The notes: generated by a model not told the origin, from the sequence alone. Shown: positions 8,958 through 17,993, numbered from the stretch's first letter. The stretch: DNA of 45,035 bases from Deltaproteobacteria bacterium (GCA_024276465.1 JAJRXD010000021.1:1-45035); one strand, 5' to 3'. Numbers and translations are program-made.

Positions 8958-10034
8958 TTGAAAATACTTTTTCTCCCCAAATATAATTATTCAGGTGCCA
9001 GCTCCAGATACAGAACTTACCAGTTTATCCCTTTTTTCACGGAGAAGGCAATTGCCTGCAAAGTCGAAAGTTTTTTTGATGATGCGCACATATTATCAAT
9101 CAACTTAAGCAGAAGAGCAGCAAAGCTTAAATTTTTAAGGTTTATACTGAAAAGGTTTATGCTGATTTTCAAGGCAAAGAAGTATGATCTTCTTTTTATT
9201 GAAAAGGAACTGATCCCCTACTTTCCCTCTGTGATTGAAACAGTTTTAAAATGGATGGGTGTTAAATTTATACTGGATTATGATGATGCTGTTTTTCACA
9301 ATTATGACCAAAACAGTAACCCTGTAATTCGTCTGCTGCTGAGAAATAAAATTCCCAATATCGTGAAAAAAGCAGATTATGTTATAGCTGGAAGCACTTA
9401 TCTGTATAATTATGTATTAAAACTCAATAAGAATGTGCGAAAAATTCCAACGGTCATAGATTTGAAAAAATATCCACTCCTAAAAGATTCAGAGGAGGAA
9501 GAGGAGTTTATTATTGGCTGGACAGGGTCGTATTATACCAGCAGGTATGTCAATCTGATTATGGATGTACTGAAAACTTTTGCAACAAAATACAGTTGCA
9601 GAATTTGTCTTTCAGGATACAACAAAAAATTATTACCTGATGATATGAATAAATTTGTAAAGATTGTTGATTGGGAAGAAGAAACCGAAGTCAGGGAAAT
9701 TCAAAAATTTTCTGTTGGCATTGCACCCATGGAAGACAGCCCTTTTTCACGAGGCAAGTGCGCATTTAAATCTGTTCAGTATATGGCCTGTCAGATACCG
9801 GTAATTGCTACCCCGATTGGTGCAAATGGTGAAATTGTAAAGCACAACGAAAACGGATTTCATGCCAGAACTCCTGAGGATTGGTATAAATACCTGGAGT
9901 TTTTTTATTTGAACAGGGAAAAAATTAAAGAATTCGGGGGAAAAGGCCGTATGCTTGTAGAAAATGAATACTGCCTGCAAGCACGCATGGAGCAGTATCT
10001 GGAAATATTTAATTTTGTGAAAGGTGCTTTGTAA
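8958..10034 (+). CDS. GT4-type (group 1) glycosyltransferase
   Basis: A 358-residue GT-B glycosyltransferase. The N-terminal domain begins MKILFLPKYNYSGASSRYRT. The C-terminal domain has GWTGSYYTS, VGIAPMEDSPFSRGKCAFKS and the YMACQIPVIATPIGANGEIV motif, which corresponds to the nucleotide-sugar-binding E-x7-E region of family 4. The start is TTG at 8958, with AAGGGA 11 nt upstream; no nearer ATG gives a complete N-terminal strand. Its stop overlaps the ATG of the ATP-grasp gene by one base, so the two are co-translated. It likely extends a lipid-linked glycan in the cytoplasm; the sugar is unknown. Confidence 0.83.
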   Translation: MKILFLPKYNYSGASSRYRTYQFIPFFTEKAIACKVESFFDDAHILSINLSRRAAKLKFLRFILKRFMLIFKAKKYDLLFIEKELIPYFPSVIETVLKWMGVKFILDYDDAVFHNYDQNSNPVIRLLLRNKIPNIVKKADYVIAGSTYLYNYVLKLNKNVRKIPTVIDLKKYPLLKDSEEEEEFIIGWTGSYYTSRYVNLIMDVLKTFATKYSCRICLSGYNKKLLPDDMNKFVKIVDWEEETEVREIQKFSVGIAPMEDSPFSRGKCAFKSVQYMACQIPVIATPIGANGEIVKHNENGFHARTPEDWYKYLEFFYLNREKIKEFGGKGRMLVENEYCLQARMEQYLEIFNFVKGAL

Positions 10035-11017
10035 TGAAACCAGGCAAAGGGGGCTTTAATATATTGTTTACCTGTGTTGGCAGACGGGTCTCTCTGATCA
10101 GGCATTTTCAGAGAACTCTGGCAGTACTTGGACTGGAAGGCAGGGTGGTGGGCACGGATGTTTCAGAAGATGCGCCGGCATTTCATGTGGTTGACAGGGC
10201 ATACAGGATATGTCCTGTTGATGATCCTGGTTATATAAAACAACTAATTGAATTATGCAAAAGCGAGCAGATAAAACTTCTTTTCCCTCTTATTGATACT
10301 GACCTGCTGAAACTGTCTGAAAGCAGAGCTGATTTTCTTGAGGCAGGTACAAATGCCGTAGTATCAGATCCGGAAGTAATAAGGATTGCCCTTAATAAAT
10401 ATAGAACCCACGATTTTTTTGTGTCAAACGGGCTTGATTCCCCGGAGGTTTTTGACATGGGAAGCATGGTTGAGGAAAAGTTCAAGTATCCTCTTTTTAT
10501 GAAGCCCATGGATGGAAATGCAAGCAAGGGCATATTTAAAATAAGGGATGAAAGGGAGCTTCTTTTTTTCAGAGATTACGTTCAAAAGCCCATACTTCAG
10601 GAGTGCATGCATGGCACTGAGTTTACCCTTGACATATTGTTTGATTTTAACGGCAGGGTACGCTGTGTTGTTCCGAGGAAGCGGATAGAAGTAAGAGCAG
10701 GGGAGGTAAGCAAAGCTGTAATTGTTGACAATAAAAACGTTGTAGAACAGGGGTGGCGTGCCGGAAATTCAGTGAAAGGCGCAAGGGGATGCATTAATAT
10801 ACAATGTTTTTTAACCGAAGATGAAAAGGTTAAATTTATTGAAATCAATCCCAGATTCGGGGGGGGTGTGCCTCTTTCCCTGCAGGCAGGAGCGGATTTT
10901 CCCAGGTGGATTATTGAGATGGTGAGGGGGAATGATCCTGGAGACCTCAGAAACAGCTACAAGAAAAATACTTACATGCTTCGGTATGATGATGCGATTT
11001 TCCTTGATGGCCTTTAA
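10034..11017 (+). CDS. ATP-grasp family ligase (carbamoyl-phosphate-synthase-like)
   Basis: A 327-residue ATP-grasp enzyme with a PylC/CarB-like pre-ATP-grasp domain (NILFTCVGRRVSLIRHFQ, then VVGTDVSEDAPAFHVVDRAY). The ATP-binding segment has YPLFMKPMDGNASKGIFKI with its nucleotide-binding Lys, and the metal-binding KFIEINPRFGGGVPLSLQAG. Such enzymes join a carboxylate to an amine or other nucleophile through an acyl phosphate. In surface-polysaccharide loci they are thought to attach amino acids or similar groups to sugars. The start overlaps the upstream stop (TAATG). The nearby acyltransferase, HAD phosphatase and DegT aminotransferase fit a sugar-modification module. Substrate not identifiable. 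Confidence 0.78.
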   Translation: MKPGKGGFNILFTCVGRRVSLIRHFQRTLAVLGLEGRVVGTDVSEDAPAFHVVDRAYRICPVDDPGYIKQLIELCKSEQIKLLFPLIDTDLLKLSESRADFLEAGTNAVVSDPEVIRIALNKYRTHDFFVSNGLDSPEVFDMGSMVEEKFKYPLFMKPMDGNASKGIFKIRDERELLFFRDYVQKPILQECMHGTEFTLDILFDFNGRVRCVVPRKRIEVRAGEVSKAVIVDNKNVVEQGWRAGNSVKGARGCINIQCFLTEDEKVKFIEINPRFGGGVPLSLQAGADFPRWIIEMVRGNDPGDLRNSYKKNTYMLRYDDAIFLDGL

Positions 11018-11317
11018 TCCGGAATTTGCAGTTGGCATCTACTGAGGACAAAAATCTCTTGCTGTAAAGCTTGTTTCAGGATTTTGCTCCTCAACATATC
11101 TGTTGATATGCCTGCGTCACAAAATCGTTCCAACTGCACGTTTTGCTAAGGGGGGGCTTTTTCCCCTCGCTACGATCCCTGCTGCAAAATCCGGGTTTAA
11201 CCTTAGACCTAAGCAAACAAGCAGGCAACCCTCTTTGGCAAGGCGGAAAGATGTGGGTGATGTTTGCGATATCATGTTTTTATAGAATCGCGCAATTCAG
11301 GTTAAAATAATGCAGAC
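11018..11317 (+). other. 300-bp intergenic stretch carrying the 35-bp motif (11272-11306)
   Basis: No convincing gene is present; a 60-codon ORF at 11103-11285 has no family resemblance and low-quality composition. A G-run/C-run hairpin-like segment lies near 11149-11167. The text CCCTCTTTGGCAAGGCGGAA at 11229-11248 resembles CCCCCCTTGGTAAGGTGGGA at 13218-13238. Both precede a copy of the 35-bp motif (11272-11306 and 13241-13275) and a start codon 11-12 nt further on. The near-palindrome GAATCGCGCAATTC at 11285-11298 looks like an operator. Confidence 0.6.
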
Positions 11318-12352
11318 ATGAAAAATATCCGGCTGTTCTATTTAGATTTTATCAGAGCATTATCAATATTATTAATTATATTCTTTCATTATAATGTCTG
11401 GTCAGAAAAAATTATTTCATCAGATGTTGTGCTGTTTAAATATTATTCTTTTGCCGGGGCAATAGGAGTCAGCTTGTTTATTGTTCTGTCAGGTGCTGGA
11501 CTGGCCTGCAGCAATATTAACAACTTTAACCTGCTTCATTTTTACAGGAAAAGATGGGTAGCTATCTTCCCGCTATTCTATTTAACTTATATGGTTCTGG
11601 TAATTGGCTGCATTATAATTTTTAAACATTTACCTTTTTCAGGAAGGAACATCTTTACATTCCCCCTTACCATTTTTGGATTAGATGGTTTTTTCCGTTA
11701 TAAAGTAAACAATTATTATCTGATTGGGGAGTGGTTTTTGGGTTTTATCATAATATTTTATTGTTTTTTCCCGGTTATCAGATATTTTTTTGTCAGGAAT
11801 GAACTGCTTACACTGATTGCATCAGCAGTAATAACAATTTTATCCTTTTGTTTTTGCAATACAGAGATGTCTATTGTAAGGTTTCCACCAGTCAGGGGTT
11901 TTGAGTTTGTTCTTGGGATGTACATTGGGGCAAATACAAAAAACTGGCCTGTATCTGTCTATCCCATATTAGTGATACTTGCAATTTTTACTTTAATTTT
12001 ACTTTCATCATTTAATTTATTAAATGTTCTTTTTGTCCGGCAAATAATTCTGGGACCATTACTGTTTATTGCAATATCTTCAGCAATAACAATATTTAAA
12101 ACAGACAGTACAGCTAAAAGCATAATTGGATTTTTCAGCATGTATTCATACGGGGCTTTTTTGTTTCACCACAAATTTATTATTAATTTTCTTACTTGTG
12201 TTAAGGATAATGTTAATTCAAGATCAACTAACTTTATTTTATTTCTATCAAGCTTAATAATTATTTATTTTGTTTCATTCATCCTGACAAATTTTGTAAA
12301 ATTAAGTCTCACTAACTATAGAAAATGGAAGGGCGCGCACATTCAAGCATGA
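11318..12352 (+). CDS. Acyltransferase family 3 membrane protein
   Basis: A 344-residue integral membrane O-acyltransferase (PF01757, OafA/NodX-like) with about ten hydrophobic helices. The family signature is at the N-terminus: FYLDFIRALSILLIIFFHYN, ending in the catalytic-type His of helix 1. RKRWVAIFPLFYLTY (residues ~77-90) is the conserved Arg-rich loop. Such proteins add acetyl or other acyl groups to surface sugars from the cytoplasmic acyl-CoA pool. ATG 11318 is preferred because ATG 11310 opens only a three-codon reading frame (MQT, stop). The stop overlaps the start of the HAD gene by 4 nt (ATGA). Confidence 0.85.
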   Translation: MKNIRLFYLDFIRALSILLIIFFHYNVWSEKIISSDVVLFKYYSFAGAIGVSLFIVLSGAGLACSNINNFNLLHFYRKRWVAIFPLFYLTYMVLVIGCIIIFKHLPFSGRNIFTFPLTIFGLDGFFRYKVNNYYLIGEWFLGFIIIFYCFFPVIRYFFVRNELLTLIASAVITILSFCFCNTEMSIVRFPPVRGFEFVLGMYIGANTKNWPVSVYPILVILAIFTLILLSSFNLLNVLFVRQIILGPLLFIAISSAITIFKTDSTAKSIIGFFSMYSYGAFLFHHKFIINFLTCVKDNVNSRSTNFILFLSSLIIIYFVSFILTNFVKLSLTNYRKWKGAHIQA

Positions 12353-13044
12353 GATTGAAAAACAGTGGAATCATGGTTTTTGACCTTGATGATACGCTTT
12401 ACCCGGAAACACAATTTGTTGAAAGTGGATTTCAGACAGTAAGCACCTATCTGAAAAATAATGGAATTGTATCCGGAGATCTTTTTCATGCAATGTGGAA
12501 GAAGTTTTGTGAGGGTGCAAGGCGAACTATCTTTAACGATGTTTTAAAAGAGGCTGGGGCTGTTCCTGATGATAACCTTATAAAAAAAATTGTGGATGTT
12601 TTCAGGTATCACAGTCCAGCCATATCCCTGTACCCTGATGCAATATCTGTGTTAAACCGGTTCCATATGAAAAAAAAGATGGGACTGCTCACTGATGGTT
12701 ATCTGCAGATGCAAAGGAACAAAGTAAATGCACTGAAGATAGAACGTTTTTTTGATGCTGTTGTGTTTACTGATGAACTGGGTGGAAGCAGGTACTGGAA
12801 ACCGCATACTGCGGGTTACAGAAAAATCATGGATCTTTTTTCGGTGTCCGGTAAAGATTGTCTTTATGTTGGAGACAATCCAAAAAAAGATTTTTTCGGG
12901 GCACGAAAACTTGGCTGGAGGACAGTTCGGATAAAAAGGGCAGACGGTATTTACAGAGATGAGAATGTTGCAGGGCCTGATTACCAGGCTGATATTTTAA
13001 TTACAGATCTTAATGAACTTTCTCTGATTATAGAACATCCATAA
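12349..13044 (+). CDS. HAD-superfamily phosphatase
   Basis: A 231-residue haloacid-dehalogenase hydrolase. Motif I is MVFDLDDTLYPE (nucleophile and acid Asp), motif II is LLTDG, the motif III Lys is in RYWKPHTAGY, and motif IV is YVGDNPKKDFFGA. A helical C1 cap lies between motifs I and II, as in nucleotidases and N-acylneuraminate-9-phosphatase relatives. ATG 12349 overlaps the previous stop as ATGA; ATG 12325 in the same frame would add eight residues and a 28-nt overlap and is less likely. In context it probably dephosphorylates a sugar-phosphate intermediate made for the surface glycan. Confidence 0.85.
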   Translation: MRLKNSGIMVFDLDDTLYPETQFVESGFQTVSTYLKNNGIVSGDLFHAMWKKFCEGARRTIFNDVLKEAGAVPDDNLIKKIVDVFRYHSPAISLYPDAISVLNRFHMKKKMGLLTDGYLQMQRNKVNALKIERFFDAVVFTDELGGSRYWKPHTAGYRKIMDLFSVSGKDCLYVGDNPKKDFFGARKLGWRTVRIKRADGIYRDENVAGPDYQADILITDLNELSLIIEHP

Positions 13045-13116
13045 GTTTAAACTGAGCTATTTTTCAGATAAAGACAGTGTGTGCTAAGGGGGTTGATGAA
13101 TAATTCTGGTTGTTGA

Positions 13117-13166
13117 GGCACAAAGTTGCAAAGGCACAAAGGCACAAAGTTGCAAAGGCACAAAGT
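13117..13166 (+). repeat. Short tandem repeat (8-nt unit)
   Basis: The unit GGCACAAA alternates with GTTGCAAA in the order A-B-A-A-B-A (a 24-nt higher-order period), then a partial unit. It lies in the 242-bp gap between the HAD and aminotransferase genes. It is non-coding; related 'ggcacaaag' text appears, reversed, near 4830-4930. No spacer structure is present, so it is not a CRISPR. Confidence 0.8.
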
Positions 13167-13240
13167 GTTATAAGAAAATTTGTCGGTAAGGTGGAAAAGA
13201 GACAACCCCCCCTTTCATCCCCCCTTGGTAAGGTGGGAAA

Positions 13241-13275
13241 TTATGTTTTTTTGAATCGATCAATTTAGGATAAAG
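13241..13275 (+). promoter_or_regulatory. Recurrent 35-bp motif upstream of the DegT gene
   Basis: TTATGTTTTTTTGAATCGAT followed by CAATTTAGGATAAAG, ending 11 nt before the DegT start. It resembles 11272-11306. ATG 13276 opens a four-codon leader (MDAK) whose TGA overlaps the main ATG (ATGA at 13287-13290). Function is unknown; operator, promoter or mobile-repeat edge are all possible. Confidence 0.45.
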
Positions 13276-13286
13276 ATGGACGCAAA

Positions 13287-14453
13287 ATGAAGATTCCCTT
13301 GTCAAATCCTGATATTACTTCACAAGAACGAAAAGCAGTGTTGGAAGTACTTAAAACTTCTGATTTGAGCCTTGGCCCGAAACTCGGAGAGTTTGAAAAA
13401 AAAGGGGCGCAGTATGCCGGAAGAAAATACTCGGTTGCAGTTAACAGCGGTACCAGCGGCCTGCACCTTATAATCAAATCACTCGGTATTTCCAGGGGTG
13501 ATCTTGTTATAACAACACCCTTCAGTTTTATTTCCTCTGCAAACTGTATGCTTTTTGAAGGGGCAAGACCGGTTTTTGCTGACATTGAAGAGGATACACT
13601 TAATATATCTCCTGACAGAATTGTTGAAACAATAAAAAAAAATTCCAGGGGAAAAATAAAGGCTGTTCTTGCTGTTGATGTTTTCGGACACCCTGCAGAC
13701 TGGGATTTACTGTACGACATTTCTGAAAAGCACAACCTCAGGCTTATCGAGGACAGCTGTGAGGCAATAGGCGCACAATATTACAGCGCTGATGGTTTGC
13801 ACAGAAAAAGATGGAAGAAACACAGAAAGGCAGGTTCATTTGGAGATGCAAGTGTTTTTGCTTTTTACCCGAACAAGCAGATAACAACAGGTGAGGGCGG
13901 GCTTATACTGACTGATAACAAAAAAATGTACGATTTATGCAGGAGCATGAGAAACCAGGGCAGAGGTGATGGCTCAGGCTGGCTAAATCATTTGAGGCTT
14001 GGCTATAATTACAGGCTGAGTGATATTAGCTGCGCTTTGGGAATTGTGCAGCTGCAGAGAATAGAAAAAATTTTAAAAAAAAGGGAGCGTGTTGCAAAAC
14101 AGTACAGCAGGAAGCTGGAATCCATTAATGGCATACTGACACCATTTTGTGCTCCAAATGTAACAATGAGCTGGTTTGTTTATGTGGTTCGTCTTGAAAA
14201 AGAATTCAGTCGAAGGCACAGGGATGAGATCTTGAAAAAGTTGAGGAAAAAAGGGGTTTCCTGCAGCTCTTATTTTTCACCTATTCATCTGCAGCCCTTC
14301 TATAGAAAAATGTTCGGGTTCAAGAGGGGTGATTTTCCTGTTACTGAATTTGTGGCAGACAGGACAATTGCTCTGCCGTTTTATAATAATTTAAAGAATT
14401 CTGATATAGGATTTGTGGTGGAAAGCCTGAAGGCGGCAATCGAAAAAGTTTAA
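13287..14453 (+). CDS. DegT/DnrJ/EryC1/StrS-family PLP-dependent sugar aminotransferase
   Basis: A 388-residue fold-type I aminotransferase. The characteristic segments are IPLSNPDITSQE at the N-terminus, VNSGTSGLHL (PLP phosphate binding), VDVFGHPADW, LIEDSCEAIGA with the pyridine-N-binding Asp (~D156), and FAFYPNKQITTGEGG with the Schiff-base lysine (~K197). C-terminal FSPIHLQPFYRKMFG is typical. It should convert a keto-sugar nucleotide to an amino sugar using glutamate. The substrate could come from the FlaA1/CapD-type dehydratase encoded just downstream on the other strand. The length is normal. A 14-residue insert (YYSADGLHRKRWKK) near position 165 is somewhat unusual. Confidence 0.88.
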   Translation: MKIPLSNPDITSQERKAVLEVLKTSDLSLGPKLGEFEKKGAQYAGRKYSVAVNSGTSGLHLIIKSLGISRGDLVITTPFSFISSANCMLFEGARPVFADIEEDTLNISPDRIVETIKKNSRGKIKAVLAVDVFGHPADWDLLYDISEKHNLRLIEDSCEAIGAQYYSADGLHRKRWKKHRKAGSFGDASVFAFYPNKQITTGEGGLILTDNKKMYDLCRSMRNQGRGDGSGWLNHLRLGYNYRLSDISCALGIVQLQRIEKILKKRERVAKQYSRKLESINGILTPFCAPNVTMSWFVYVVRLEKEFSRRHRDEILKKLRKKGVSCSSYFSPIHLQPFYRKMFGFKRGDFPVTEFVADRTIALPFYNNLKNSDIGFVVESLKAAIEKV

Positions 14454-14565
14454 CCCGAATTGATTTACTTATATAAAACAATTCAACTGTTAGATTCTGC
14501 CAGCGTCTTGATTGTTGCGGGGGGGTGAATAATTTGAGCTAAGACCACAAGCAGGAATTGTGTTA

Positions 14566-16467
14566 TCAGGGTAATTTTTTAGTGTTGTTCAGGGTAGGAT
14601 TAATGGTTGCTTCAGGAACCATGTTTTTTATCAAATCAAAAATTGTATCAGCATTATCTCTTGCTTTTGCCAGAGCCCGTTCTGCCTTTGACACCTGAAT
14701 CCTGTAATTCAGGTAGCTGAAACCACTTCTGGAGAGTTCCCTGATTTTTTTATAGGAAGTTGGAAGGATATTTTCTCCTTTCCAGTAAAGCTCTTCGTGA
14801 AGTTTTTCTCCTTCCCGCAGCCCTATATATTCAATAGCAATGTCCTTGTTCGGGGTTAATCCGGAAAGTTCAATAAGATTTATTGCCAGCTTTGCTATAT
14901 TTGCCGGTTCTCCCATATCAAGGAGAAATATTTCACCACCTGTTCCCATCGTGCCTGACAGAAGTACAAGATGAACCGCCTCCGGAATTGTCATCAGGAA
15001 CCGTGTTGCTTCAGGATGTGTTACTGTAACCGGGCCTCCCTCGGCGATCTGTTTTTTAAAAAGAGGAATTACACTGCCGCTGCTGCCGATAACATTACCA
15101 AAACGGACGGAAATAAATTTTGTCGGTTTGGCCCCGTATGTTTGAAGCAGCTTTTCAGTCATTCTTTTGGTTGTTCCCATAATGCTTGAAGGATTTACAG
15201 CTTTGTCAGTGGATATAAAAATAAATTTTTTTGTTTCAAACTTTACACTGAGATCACTTATTATTTTTGTTCCCAGGAAGTTGTTCCTGACCGCTTCAAT
15301 GGGATCTTTTTCCATTAGAGGAACGTGCTTGTAAGCAGCAGCATGATATATAACATAAGGATTAAAGGCTGACAGCACTTGCTCAAGCTTTTCTTTGTTA
15401 AGGATATCTCCTGTAATGGTTATCACATCAAGTTGAGGGAATTTTTTTCGTATCTCAATATCAATATAGTACAGGTTATTTTCATTTCTTTCATACATAA
15501 TTAAACATTTGGGGTTGAACTGTGCAATTTGTCTGCATAGCTCTGACCCGATTGAGCCTCCGGCACCTGTAACCATGATGGATTTATTGCAATGTTCCTT
15601 TTGAAGTATGCTTTTTTCATCTTCAAAAGAAACTGCCGGCCTGCCCAGCAGTTTGTCAGGATTGACATCGCGCATCTGGCTGACAAATGTTTTTCCGGAT
15701 ATGAGTTTTGTCATTCCGGGAAGTGTCTTGAATTCCACATCAGCATTTTCGCAAACCTCAAAAATCTTAAGAAGCTTTTTGTATGGAGCTGAAGGAACAG
15801 CAATCAGGACTTCGTCAATGTTGTAACGATTAACAATTTCCGGAATTTCAAGATAGTTGCCAAGGACTTCAATGTTTCTGAATTTAAAGCCTTTTTTGGA
15901 GGGGTCATCGTCAACAAATCCGACAGGGTTGATGTGCAGCTCTGAAAAACTGCTTTTGATTTCATTTAGAACCGTTATTCCTGTGTTTCCGGCGCCTACT
16001 ATGAGGACATTTTTCAGGGAGCCCTTGAATTTTTTTGTTTCAAGCTGTTCCCTGATCAGTCTGGTTATAATCCGGATGCCGCAAAGCAGAAGAAATATGA
16101 GCAGAAAGTCCATTACAAACACAGAACGGGGAATGCCTTTTAGGCCGAAGAGAAAAACAACCATTGCAATAAAGAGCAGAGAACTGAACAGCACAGCGTT
16201 AAATATTTTCATAAAGTCTTCTATGCCCACATAACGCCACCAGCCGCTGAAAAGGTCAAAATAGTAAAACAGCATGAGTCGTGAAATTATCAGCAAGGGA
16301 ACTGTTTTTAAAAAAGGATCCATTACCAGAGACGGAAAAATCTGGAAGTCAAATCTGAGCATGAAGGAAAAAAAATATGATGAAGGTATTAGAAGTGCCT
16401 GTATGACTGTAATTAAAATGCGCCTGTGTTTTCGAAGAAAATTATCAAGATATTTTGCCTGGTTCAT
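14566..16467 (-). CDS. Membrane-anchored UDP-sugar 4,6-dehydratase (FlaA1/CapD/WbpM family)
   Basis: A 633-residue protein. Four N-terminal hydrophobic helices span residues ~15-135, followed by a first Rossmann domain (VLIVGAGNTG at ~154-163) and a catalytic SDR domain (VTGAGGSIGSE at ~299-309). The active-site segment STDKAVNPSSIMGTTKR has the SMK-type arrangement (M430, K434) that replaces SYK in the long WbpM/PglF branch. It converts UDP-GlcNAc to the 4-keto-6-deoxy intermediate that feeds bacillosamine, QuiNAc or FucNAc pathways. It is convergent with the DegT gene and separated from it by 112 bp without a clear terminator. The start gives a basic cytosolic N-terminus. Confidence 0.88.
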   Translation of the reverse strand: MNQAKYLDNFLRKHRRILITVIQALLIPSSYFFSFMLRFDFQIFPSLVMDPFLKTVPLLIISRLMLFYYFDLFSGWWRYVGIEDFMKIFNAVLFSSLLFIAMVVFLFGLKGIPRSVFVMDFLLIFLLLCGIRIITRLIREQLETKKFKGSLKNVLIVGAGNTGITVLNEIKSSFSELHINPVGFVDDDPSKKGFKFRNIEVLGNYLEIPEIVNRYNIDEVLIAVPSAPYKKLLKIFEVCENADVEFKTLPGMTKLISGKTFVSQMRDVNPDKLLGRPAVSFEDEKSILQKEHCNKSIMVTGAGGSIGSELCRQIAQFNPKCLIMYERNENNLYYIDIEIRKKFPQLDVITITGDILNKEKLEQVLSAFNPYVIYHAAAYKHVPLMEKDPIEAVRNNFLGTKIISDLSVKFETKKFIFISTDKAVNPSSIMGTTKRMTEKLLQTYGAKPTKFISVRFGNVIGSSGSVIPLFKKQIAEGGPVTVTHPEATRFLMTIPEAVHLVLLSGTMGTGGEIFLLDMGEPANIAKLAINLIELSGLTPNKDIAIEYIGLREGEKLHEELYWKGENILPTSYKKIRELSRSGFSYLNYRIQVSKAERALAKARDNADTIFDLIKNMVPEATINPTLNNTKKLP

Positions 16468-16507
16468 GTTATTATGAGTCCACAGTCTGTGACAGGATAC
16501 TGTTAAT

Positions 16508-16625
16508 TGTCTGAACGGAAAGTCTATTAATCACATCTATTCTGTCATTGCGAGGGAGGTATCCCGCAGTAGCGGGATACCTCCCTCGCAATGACAACCC
16601 GGAATCAGGACTTTCCGTTCAGCCA
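16508..16625. mobile_element. MITE-like palindromic element, copy B
   Basis: The outer inverted repeats CTGAACGGAAAGTC (16511-16524) and GACTTTCCGTTCAG (16609-16622) match perfectly over 14 bp. Nested inside is a perfect 25-bp stem, 16543-16567 with 16572-16596, around the tetraloop AGTA. The outer ends match copy A at 8750-8919, so both belong to one non-autonomous family. It lies between the dehydratase gene and the broken GT4 gene. RNA from it would fold into a very stable hairpin and could act as a transcription block. Confidence 0.82.
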
Positions 16626-16731
16626 CTATTAAAAGCTCTTGTTGAGCAATTTTCAAATTTTTAAAAAATTGCTGCATTTAATTATAAAAAGTATCAAAAA
16701 AGATGTTTGCTGTCAAATCAGTTGGTTTGCA

Positions 16732-17985
16732 ATGAGACGAAAATACAAAATTGCAGTGGTGGCTGCATGCCCGTTCCCCACAAACCAGGGGTCTCAGGTA
16801 TTTATTAAGCAGCTTTCAAGGGCTCTTTCAGAGAATGGCCATGAAGTTCATATTGTAACGTACCACTTTGGCTAAGAAACTGATGATGCCTCACTTACTA
16901 TTCACAGAATACCTGGTCTCATACCTTACAGAAAAATGAGGGCAGGGCCTGCATGGCGAAAGCCGTTTCTGGATATCCTGCTTTCTTTAAAGCTCTTTCA
17001 GATAGTGAAAAAATATGGCATAGAGATTATTCATGCCCATAATTATGAGGCGACATTATCCGGAATTGTTGCCAGGGTTTTTACCGGAGTGCCTGTCCTG
17101 TTTCATACCCATGGTGTTATGGATGATGAACTTCACACCTATTACCAGAACAGGTTTGCCCGGTATATTGCCAGAAAGGGGGCATGGCTGCTTGATACAG
17201 TTGTCGCAAGGTGGGCAGACCATATAATTGCTATCAGTCCGGAGATAAAACCTTTCATGGAAACCAGAGTGCATGATCACAGCAAGGTGGATTATATCCC
17301 TCCTGGAATTTTTTACCCTGAATTTGTTCCTAAAGGCAGGGAGAGTGTTCGTAATGTCCATAATATAGGGCAGGGGCCGATGATTCTGTATACAGGTAAT
17401 CTTGACAGGTACCAGAATCTGGATTTTTTAATAAATAGTTTTTCACTTGTCCTGAAAAAAATCCCGGAGGCAAAGCTTGTTTTATTAACCCATTGCGAAA
17501 CTGACTATTATGAAAAGTTATGGTGTGATTCAGCAGTCAAAAAAAATGTGATTTTAGTAAAAAATTCCGGATTTGATGAAGTACAGCATTTTTTAGAGGA
17601 GTCCAGTCTAACTGTTCTTCCAAGGACATCATGGTCAGGTTTTCCCATAAAGCTTTTAAATTACATGGCTGCTGGTAAAGCTGTTGTGACCTGCGAGAGT
17701 TCAGCCAAGGCAATAGAGCATCTCAGGGATGGGCTGAAAGTGAAAGACAATGACATGGCAGGATTTGCTGAGTCAATTGTGGTACTGCTTAATGATGATG
17801 AACTGCGTAAGAGACTTGGTGATAATGCAAGGATTAAAGCAAGAAACTGTTTTGCATGGGATCAAATTACAGTGAAAGTTGAAAAGCTTTATGATAGGAT
17901 TCTTGCTGAAAAAACAGGCAGTGATGGTTGCAGGCTTCTGAGCAAAAAAGCAGATTCCGGTTCAAAAACAGTAAGGGGTTTATAA
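16732..17985 (+). pseudogene. GT4 glycosyltransferase interrupted by an in-frame TAA
   Basis: The reading frame from ATG 16732 encodes MRRKYKIAVVAACPFPTNQG and SENGHEVHIVTYHFG, a normal GT4 N-terminus. It meets TAA at 16873-16875 (codon 48). The same frame then continues without further stops to 17985: ETDDASLTIHRIPGLIPY, IIEIHAHNYEA-type sequence (IIHAHNYEA), ILYTGNLDRYQNLDFL, and the donor-site region RTSWSGFPIKLLNYMAAGKA. Joined, it would be a full-length ~417-residue GT-B enzyme. A single nonsense substitution is the simplest explanation; a sequencing error or readthrough are alternatives. Reinitiation at ATG 16936 would lack the first Rossmann strands and is unlikely to be active. Confidence 0.8.
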
Positions 17986-17993
17986 AGAAAAAA

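Noticed and set aside
11103-11285. 60-codon plus-strand ORF between the ATP-grasp and acyltransferase genes
   Set aside because: No family resemblance, no ribosome site, and it overlaps repeat-like intergenic text.
13117-13166. Possible CRISPR-like array
   Set aside because: The unit is only 8 nt, there are no spacers and no cas genes nearby.
16873-16875. Recoded stop (selenocysteine or pyrrolysine)
   Set aside because: The codon is TAA, not TGA or TAG, and glycosyltransferases of this type have no such residue at that position.
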